20,360 nucleotides of DNA from an uncultured Flavobacterium sp. (GTDB lineage: Bacteria > Bacteroidota > Bacteroidia > Flavobacteriales > Flavobacteriaceae): contig NZ_CAMLIX010000071.1 of assembly GCF_946479975.1 (NCBI RefSeq), positions 1 to 20,360 of the forward strand, given 5' to 3'. How positions within the stretch are numbered: the stretch's first letter is position 1; each line of letters opens with the position of its first letter. Below are positions 17,501-20,360 of this stretch, one piece after another. The notes under the pieces were generated by a model that saw only the letters and a list, made by a program, of their open reading frames with translations, was not told the origin of the DNA and did not search any database. The translations under genes and the position numbers were made by a program.

Positions 17501-20360
17501 TGTCATTCCTTTTGGAGGATTCAATGCTGTAATTGTTCCAGCCGCAACTGTTTTAGAGCAGTTTTTGTTATCTGTAATTACAACTTCGTAATCACCTGCA
17601 ATAGTAATATTATCAAATATTCCTGTAGTGTTTGTTCCTACAGAAGTATTATTTGTTTTATTTCTTAATTCAAAACTAAAACCACCATTTCCTTTAGAAG
17701 CGGTTGCTGTAATTTGACCATTTCCATCACAATTGTATGGCTTAGATATAGATGCATTCGCAACAATATCTTCTGGCTGGTAAACCTTGAATGCATAACT
17801 TTGAGTACAACCTTGACCATCTTTTACTATATAACTATAATCAGTACCAGCAACTGAACCAACTAAATTACCATAATGAGTTGTTGTAGTAAAGTTTCCT
17901 GTACTATTAAATTGATATGAAAATGGAGCTACACCTGTTTCTGGAGTAATATCAATATATCCATTTGCTGCATCGTAACAAGTAACATTTTCAACTTTGT
18001 GGGAAGCTGTAACTGCTACAAGTGATAATACTTCTTTTTCAACAGCGAAAGGGCAATTGTTTGTGTCTGTAATATCAAAAACATAGGTTCCTGCTGTAGT
18101 CGCATCATAAGTAAATAGAGGACCAGCTATAGAACCACTTGTAAACAAAACTGTAGTGCTTCCTTTTTTTCTAACTGTATATTTATATGGGCTAGTACCT
18201 CCAGTAATTTTAACTTGGATTGTTGCATCTTTACTACCTGTAAGGCAGCTTAGTGTCTTTGTAATATCTGCATCTGCAGTGATTTTATCATTAATTGTCT
18301 GACTTGCTGTAATAGCATCACATTTATTAGCATCTAAAATTAAAAATTGGTACTTACCCGTTGCTTTAGCAATATAATCAAAAGTAGGTCCGTCAAAAGT
18401 TGCGCTTGGATTACTGTATGTTGTACCTCCATCTGTACTTACCTGATAAGTATATGGCTTAACTCCGTTAGATATACTAACTCTAATAGTAGCATTGCTG
18501 CCATCAAAGCATAATCCTACATTAGACACTATAGATGCAGTTGGTTTAGTTGGCGCACTAATAACTAATTCTGTATCCATTGTATCACTACATCCAGCCG
18601 CGTCAGTACCTGAAACAATGTAAGTTCCCGCTGGAACTTCGTTTATCTTCCAGTCTGTAGTTGGGAATGTTTTAGTGTACGTTGAGTTTTTATCTTTAAG
18701 TGTAACAACATAATCTGCAGTTCCTCCTACAACGCTTGCTGTAACGGTAGCACCTTTACAAGTTGCAGCCGAAGCACTTGCATTAACTATAAATGCAGGT
18801 GGCGACTTAATTGTTGTTGGAATATCGAAATTACAAGAAGTTGCATTATTTGCATAACGAACTTTAATATTATATGTGCCTTCGGCTTTATCATTAAAGT
18901 TAACTGGAGAAGTCATTGACTTTACCCATGTCACTGGATTAGCATTTCCGTCAAGAGTATAATAGAAACCATTATCAGTATCAAAGTTTTTAACCACAAT
19001 ACTAAAAGTACCATTTGTATCTCCTTTACATTTAAGTCCGTTAACCCCTGTTACTTCAGCAGAAAAAGATTGTCCTGCATCAATTTTTAAGTTTAAAGTT
19101 TTAGCAGATAAACATGACTTTGGTAATTGATAAACTAAAATATCATCAATTGCTAAATCACTTCCATCAACAATTGCAATATTAGTTTTAATTACAAAAT
19201 CAAGGTCTTTATTATTCCCTGGATTAATTGTAAGTTCAATTTTATTCCATTGTTCGTTCTGTGTAATTTTTGCTGTTTTTACAGAAGCTCCAGGAACTGC
19301 CGTTCCATTTTTACTCAACTCAATTGTTAAATCTGGTGCCGCTTTTGCATTTGAGCTTTTTAATAAATTTAAAGCATAAAAAGTAACTTTAACATCTTGG
19401 TCTGGGATAACGTCATGAATTGGCTTACTATAAATAACTGTTCCAACTGGAATACCTTCATTAACACCTCCAATATTAATTGCCAAATATCTACCATCTG
19501 TTATGTTAGGCGCATTAGTATGGTCTTTGGGTATGACCCATCCAAAATCTGGACCATGATCAGGAAGAAGACCTTTTGTAACTGTATATTCACCATCGTT
19601 CATTAACCATGGATGCCAAGCATTGAATTTATTACAATCAACAATAGCATCCTGTCTTTCGAAACAATAAACATTATTAATTCCAGGTGAAGTAGTATCA
19701 TCTCCGTTTCCAAAATCCTCTGTCAATAAATTACTAAAAGTAGGAGCCGAAACTAAATTATATTCCACTTTAAGTTTATAATCTCCAACTGGAAGATCTT
19801 TAAAAATATTGGCTGGAACATTCGTATTTGCTGCATAGATATAATTTGTAGGATTCGCTGGATCTGGTTTTCCTAAATAATATTTATAAGTATATGTAAT
19901 ACCTGGATCAGTAATTACGGTTACGGTTGATGTTCCTTCTCCTTTACAATTATAAACCGGAGTAGTAACTTTAAAATCAGGTTCAGCTGGTTTAGGATCT
20001 AAAATAATTCCGTCAATAGCGAAAATACATCCTGCAGCATCTTTTACATATAAAGTATATGGAGTAGCTCTAGGGTCTACCCAAGCTTCATTTGGAATAT
20101 CATACGTTTTTCCACCATCAAAACTGTATCTGTATAAATTTGGAGCCGGGAATGGCACACCTCCCTGAGGGTTTGTAATTCTAAGTAATCCCTGTTCTTC
20201 TTTAGTTGGTCCACAACCAGATAATGCACCAACACCTCCAGAAGCTGTTAACTTACTAGTTGGTCCTGTTATTTTAATTATTTGTTCCGGGTCTGTACAT
20301 TCAACACCACCTATGGTATATTTTACAGTAACTTTATAATCACCTGCGGCTAATCCTGTT
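5546..20360 (-). CDS. sprB: Giant T9SS-secreted gliding adhesin, SprB-like (5' partial)
   Basis: This is the 3' part of a giant surface adhesin. SprB of Flavobacterium is carried along the cell surface by the gliding motor and exported by the type IX secretion system. The frame stays open to the right edge: translating above the GTG at 20156-20158 gives typical repeat sequence (TGLAAGDYKVTVKYTIGG near the edge), so that GTG is internal and the true start, signal peptide and promoter lie outside. At least 4937 residues are visible. About 52 repeats of 75-100 residues follow the pattern V-x-C, then GG-x-x-x-Y-x-Y, then G-x-Y-x-x-x-V-x-D-x-x-G-C, which matches the SprB repeat family. A nested extra domain sits near the visible N-terminus and a type B sorting domain ends the protein. 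A PorP/SprF-family gene follows 43 bases downstream, as expected for sprB. Flavobacteria often carry several SprB-like paralogues, so the family is near certain and the exact symbol less so. Confidence 0.85.
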   Translation of the reverse strand, partial: TGLAAGDYKVTVKYTIGGVECTDPEQIIKITGPTSKLTASGGVGALSGCGPTKEEQGLLRITNPQGGVPFPAPNLYRYSFDGGKTYDIPNEAWVDPRATPYTLYVKDAAGCIFAIDGIILDPKPAEPDFKVTTPVYNCKGEGTSTVTVITDPGITYTYKYYLGKPDPANPTNYIYAANTNVPANIFKDLPVGDYKLKVEYNLVSAPTFSNLLTEDFGNGDDTTSPGINNVYCFERQDAIVDCNKFNAWHPWLMNDGEYTVTKGLLPDHGPDFGWVIPKDHTNAPNITDGRYLAINIGGVNEGIPVGTVIYSKPIHDVIPDQDVKVTFYALNLLKSSNAKAAPDLTIELSKNGTAVPGASVKTAKITQNEQWNKIELTINPGNNKDLDFVIKTNIAIVDGSDLAIDDILVYQLPKSCLSAKTLNLKIDAGQSFSAEVTGVNGLKCKGDTNGTFSIVVKNFDTDNGFYYTLDGNANPVTWVKSMTSPVNFNDKAEGTYNIKVRYANNATSCNFDIPTTIKSPPAFIVNASASAATCKGATVTASVVGGTADYVVTLKDKNSTYTKTFPTTDWKINEVPAGTYIVSGTDAAGCSDTMDTELVISAPTKPTASIVSNVGLCFDGSNATIRVSISNGVKPYTYQVSTDGGTTYSNPSATFDGPTFDYIAKATGKYQFLILDANKCDAITASQTINDKITADADITKTLSCLTGSKDATIQVKITGGTSPYKYTVRKKGSTTVLFTSGSIAGPLFTYDATTAGTYVFDITDTNNCPFAVEKEVLSLVAVTASHKVENVTCYDAANGYIDITPETGVAPFSYQFNSTGNFTTTTHYGNLVGSVAGTDYSYIVKDGQGCTQSYAFKVYQPEDIVANASISKPYNCDGNGQITATASKGNGGFSFELRNKTNNTSVGTNTTGIFDNITIAGDYEVVITDNKNCSKTVAAGTITALNPPKGMTINNSAVTCPTNKATVTISNVVNGAGVAVPTTGLEYRIKFPAAYATTTYQTSNTFAGIPAGIEFVFEVRDANKCLYEKRYTITELPVIAVTVKSQNPVVCLGEANGKAIFTVSGMGNDVNYSYVVDTRTAVTGKSPATGTSFEIPVSGLSGGLHTITVTNTATTCSDAEDVTIEAPTAELKFNAHDLTHVTCDTKGTATINVVGGSGIYSYTIKQTAPIVGSDITQPSSNVFKNLDAGDYSIFVEDSYGCKISSTFTINDKVAPTASIDATATDLCAGGAGATITVNPSSAPNYVYSINKGTTTTNGVFTGLAPDDYIITVKDLSTGCSIDLPKQIVAVPVVVSEHKITKKLDCSLSTDAVIQATIANGYPDYKYRVNVNGAGFPATYTDVGPGQTTFTHPASVAGSYVFEILDSKGCKTGFTENVAAKVTPDFTPSITHVKCFGAATGKIVVTATPASGTYEYSNDNGSTWQASNEFAGLEVGSYDIVVRDTNTKCFVSKPITVNGPSLFEADAKVTTELKCGTNNASQAAIITVTALGGTPYSGTNKYRYTYNTGNPATTITLTTSNTFTINASGVVNIIVTDANGCTVSTSAEVVALTPPSGLAFSAPDITCDATKLKTDLEVTVTGGKLPLKYEITSYVAATAPAVLVTTENSNTYTFTGLVSGTYNFTITDANGCTVKDTKKIDAVVPIEESGKIDNPVSCKDANDGRLIFTVSGNTNGTTGYTYSLVDALNNTITGSKSGDVITYSGLKADSYTFSVTNNLTKCEANETIVLANPTGVTIVSAAGPKVFCDRNNSTITVTANGGTGTLYYAVVKAASTAPTFPADYTTTKTFPKNTLTDGLDYDVYVRDAKGCPAQTTAQITRDPKPTVDPITTAPCYSGSNISIVMSGNVFIGSGILYGVDGNYSSIATKTITSPGIYKLTVKDDNGCISDPFDLVITDQLKLTVTPIKDLTCTVVPPFTKIDAKATLSAQGGNSTYTYEFKNGTGGTYAPIVPAGNVFETTATGSYYFRVTSAGCSVESTVAFEVTTPDKPVATTDVTNLNCYQSKDGSVTLVPTAGVGPFTFTFNGGTPTSNPTFTNLDASTGLGYPYTITDAKGCTSDIAYAVVTEPAEIQFTYTPVDMRCPGPTLGSVTVSAVTNGVGPYTYELRNIVTGTKIVDNQDGITPYTFDKLNYGDFILTVYDSNGCPSVKKDVKIVAPPSDLNIDLTTVATCAAGATIIVDLNPLVYPANPDYRFGISDTPDIPFASVLLPSDPGFPLRHTFTGLTPGVKYTFVIYDPITDCYYFKTATGAVDPITSLTSVATAIPVACKNTSTGGVSITLNGTSATQVKYEIYFDNSDKSSGISGTITMPTTVPVEVTGLIPGTYYVKFTEIDGSNPGCTSASLPFVVTESSVDLSVTAKSPKNDNCKNDAGQVVATPKGGTGPFKYIINQSATPPLVTAAWGADNDNIFNVEAGSYYVWVKDAYNCIKSTTVTVNADPVPVIDKLDIVNKCAAEGNFEVTVSMTTQGVAPYYISLDGGSNFTKITDPTPFPYTIKGLNSGPVNVVIKDFNDCQDNDNITITPTPLAKAEVTKVLNCNALNAVTDATITITIEKGTTNYSYEVKKGTAGTYAAFTPTTTNVTAGITTITYTVAEADADVYQFRIKDANTCSIETLQVAVDAIVPTVLATPIKIEPSCFGPAELGSVEIGVTSGTGPFKYSFDGLAFSDQTLYPVVAGTYNYIVRNALGCETSSSVTLGTPTALAFDPPTIVPLSCGPLNAAQSATVTLIAKPGSGSSPYKFSFDGSSFENKDTYTVKEGDAGRNIPYEIQDVNGCTVASTVNIAKLTPPTDFKFDAYSPITCSNPTTSVTISGVIGGAGGAAALKYQIISPSIVNNFNNATFAGLLPDVEYVFQVTDANNCTFERNLKIDNVVKIDIIEQSTTGITCSTATDGKATFYVSNYDTGVKLYHYKVDGIAVAGNHSNPVINLIGLTKDAHEIEVFDNETNCSKKIGFNIAAPPAALVLGTPVVTTLGCTTFGSVKVTATGGWGDYTFTLTLPDNSTLTNTDGVFENLIQPGFYDLEVKDANNCTDKVTDSFELLVAPKPTLTIATTSDYCYYNTNSTKLVITAASTSTFPVTYMYSIDNGGKWETNNEFTNLSPNTYVVKVRDNYGCESAATTTVIKPQLFASAKVEDEIFCNNVDGKIRIKAIGGYPDYSYTVAINGATPSAKIPFGSGFTFADYTVNAASYGKYEFVVYDSQNCEYKIPAITMTAPQPVVFTAVPTSAYCAPSQGNVSNGSILFTLTSKDNPDYNYSIQRTIPTVGAVFTQNTPLFTDLVAGTYEVNVTSGRNCGNPTTVTILDPALVEAEAEASPFTCSGTNTLNTTVVTVTGKGGTGTYTYSENGTDWRPGNTFNVIDNQSVQTLTYYVKDANGCIDSDQITVDPFPKLDKPTITRVTQIACNNTGEVITVQINGGATPYNFHYQVSVDGAAFGLPVIPVTAGTNSFNYEAKVAGHYYQFKITDNTTGCFILSESYFVPLYNTAKVVATASTSVSCNGLSDGKITINIIDYTGPYTYRVLNNNVAVAGVSGSGDSSVTNPFEIPFGLNASKKYTVEITETAYPFCTVTSGDVEITQPPVLDLSGLKVAVKNQNCNNTGAVLTIDETQIVGGSGGYTYAFVPVGSSPTVYDPSKTKTIATTKIAPLFDQIDVYVKDKNGCPQHVTVNISLDPLPSITNVSVASQCASTTGYRINVAANGVAPLKYSLDGVQFQDDNFFIVNTPGNYTVTVQDKNQCTTTAATAFHILDPLTLSAKITKVPTCKAADGTITLEAKGGTVSPPSYLYTKDNWATSTVDPVFTGLAPRAYTFKVRDIATLCEQEVQETIFDPTPVTGIVATPTDVSCNGVSNGRISVTIAASNDNPVYMYSLAGPVSRVAQESPFFNDLPFGNYVVTVTSGRGCSDTAQATVGQPPVMVVNKPTVTQYICSSGTNNAGNATIIVAPGSVSGGSNNYIRYQFVRDGVQVQNDDRNSYTESDYLGGDYIVNVFDSKGCQGTYATVTIDPYLGISDLKIVATQITCNSDEAIQVTAIAASGTLPTLTYTIVGIDGNTYPLTPSVDGLWTNLKVGNYKIVVTNPVTGCSIERYHTVNEPNTFKFVSSNIKNITCFSDSDGAITLTLVDNIVPDDNAGRFSYVITHESGTVMNGVTTTTELKLSNLKSGKYTVVATLIDTPFCDVKTEFSIEGPAAELEIKPSKKDITCVSGNDDGEIRISAQGGWSGDYLYKLDGPVTVDFSAQNIFSGLKAGLYTVSVKDAGGCIDTDQIRLDIPTPIAVTAVPDKTLLLCNGDMSATITATSVTGGQGSNYLYTLNTTSVTPVRSTGPQTTPSFAGLGAGTYTITVTDGYNCRAESAPITITEPSEVKPSLAQTRNNTCLTKAQLTLSASGGTPPYTYSSDNVTYSTAPFTSSVSFDVEPGVYKYYVKDANGCVDFDSNTITVNPIEQLLANIDRTHAVVLCREDPSGVIIVNASGGLGNYQYILQDSAGNILKGPQSKGRFDKLLAGDYKIVVKSGDCETPAEDVNIDQPDEVFSAEFNPTPVKCFGGNDGRIEVIAKGGTGNYKYSISPRNDQYFDSNIFEKLKAGFYTVIATDEHGCYDTDIVEVKQPLAPLSVVETPGMTMPEECAGELNGAFTIDIAGGTLPYMVSLNNINGPYQLVNGTQHTFDNLAGAVYTVFVKDGGNCPQEVEVSVPLPVVLNPTAKVNYDCVNNTQANMVVVTIDPSNNPVDVDYSLDNNGTFQESNIFTNVAPGQHIIVARHTNGCIKETEPFTVDAVNALSLIDVTKQSKEINTIEVKASGGVAPYEYSFNGEPFSSSNTYRIYKSGIYKVIVRDKNGCEATIDVEGTFYDFCMPNYFTPIGTGSNTTIGPDCGALAYKDLTFDVYDRYGRVVGKYRVGGKWDGRYHGNELPTGDYWYVLKLNDPKDPREFVGHFTLYR
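5549..5824 (-). other. T9SS type B C-terminal sorting domain of the adhesin
   Basis: The last 92 residues form the gliding-motility-associated C-terminal domain (type B T9SS signal, TIGR04131-like). Visible landmarks are FCMPNYFTPIG, an LTFDVYDRYGRVV strand, KWDGRYHGNELPTGDYWYVL and a terminal FVGHFTLYR. In this family the domain directs the protein through the T9SS translocon. For SprB, secretion also requires the neighbouring SprF outer-membrane protein, which fits the gene order here. Unlike the repeats, this domain keeps two cysteines of its own (FCMPN and PDCGA). Confidence 0.93.
5825..20360 (-). repeat. Array of about 52 SprB repeats with a seven-unit superperiod
   Basis: The protein-level array has a mean unit of about 86 residues (about 260 bases). 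Units are diverged, so they are visible in protein rather than as exact DNA repeats. Distinct repeat classes recur every seventh unit. One class lacks the usual D-x-x-G-C ending and has T/N-rich sequence before its second cysteine; its first cysteine codons start (top base) at 19030, 17206, 15388, 13555, 11698, 9868, 8038 and, less typically, 6241. These spacings are 1824, 1818, 1833, 1857, 1830, 1830 and 1797 bases. A second class ending in S-G-x-x-C or S-G-D-C has that cysteine at 10480, 8656 and 6817. A third class with an N-rich insert after its first cysteine has it at 15937, 12214, 10405 and 8578. Units ending in x-P-K-P-T-like linkers and units preceded by P-P-x-G/D linkers recur in step. 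Confidence 0.75.
19118..19726 (-). other. MAM-like/jelly-roll domain nested in a SprB repeat
   Basis: About 203 residues within the adhesin do not fit the repeat pattern. The segment opens with LLTEDFGNGDD. It contains DGRYLAINIGG, a strand-rich stretch with VIYSKPI and VKVTFYALNL, then WNKIELTINPGNN, and ends with SDLAIDDILVYQLPKSC. The ED-F-G opening and the late D-x-A-I-D-D-I strand are typical of the MAM-like or carbohydrate-binding beta-sandwich domains found in many Bacteroidota secreted proteins. It begins where the preceding repeat would reach its final D-x-x-G-C strand, and the flanking sequence after it (CLSAKTLNLKIDAG) looks like the end of that repeat. It also has its own close cysteine pair (VYCFERQDAIVDC). 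A ligand-binding role is inference only. Confidence 0.6.

Noticed and set aside
5985..19606. Plus-strand open frames of 60-111 codons opposite the adhesin
   Set aside because: They are shadows of the long repeat-coding frame; none shows a family motif or a believable start region.
20156..20158. GTG as the start of the giant adhesin
   Set aside because: The frame is open upstream to the edge and encodes repeat-like sequence; no signal peptide follows the GTG.
5825..20360. CRISPR array or DNA-level tandem repeats in the repeat region
   Set aside because: The repetition is in the protein; units differ in length and are diverged at the DNA level, with no constant direct repeats and spacers.

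Overview
The window looks like a piece of a Flavobacterium-type genome (Bacteroidota, Flavobacteriaceae). It is AT-rich, and every supported gene lies on the minus strand, so the text below follows transcription from the high-coordinate end to the low-coordinate end. The taxonomic call rests on a type IX secretion (T9SS) type B C-terminal signal, a PorP/SprF partner, a DUF4837-like lipoprotein and promoter boxes of the Bacteroidota TAnnTTTG type.

About 14.8 kb (5546 to the right edge) is one continuous reading frame. It is the 3' part of a giant cell-surface adhesin, most likely SprB of the gliding machinery. It encodes at least 4937 residues and is cut at its 5' end by the window edge. The protein is an array of about 52 SprB-type beta-sandwich repeats of roughly 85 residues, each usually with two cysteines. 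One extra MAM-like/jelly-roll domain is nested inside an early repeat. The protein ends in a 92-residue T9SS type B sorting domain. Reading the repeats in order shows that they are not one uniform tandem array: diagnostic repeat classes recur every seventh unit, giving a superperiod of about 1.80-1.86 kb (about 600-620 residues) that runs through essentially the whole visible gene.

Forty-three bases downstream is sprF, an outer-membrane PorP/SprF-family protein with no promoter of its own in the gap. It is presumably co-transcribed with the adhesin and needed for its export. A small hairpin covers the sprB stop codon just before the sprF start.

Next come pgk (phosphoglycerate kinase, with its own candidate promoter), a secreted MltD-like lytic transglycosylase with three LysM domains (its own candidate -7 box), and a DUF4837-like lipoprotein whose start codon lies in a clear mRNA hairpin. 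The last two look like an envelope-related pair. The final 234 bases hold no gene, only degenerate intergenic repeat sequence. No tRNA, rRNA, CRISPR array, insertion sequence or phage gene was seen.

The system is a recognisable gliding/T9SS adhesin locus rather than a wholly new one. The seven-module superperiod and the nested domain are the observations I would follow up first.
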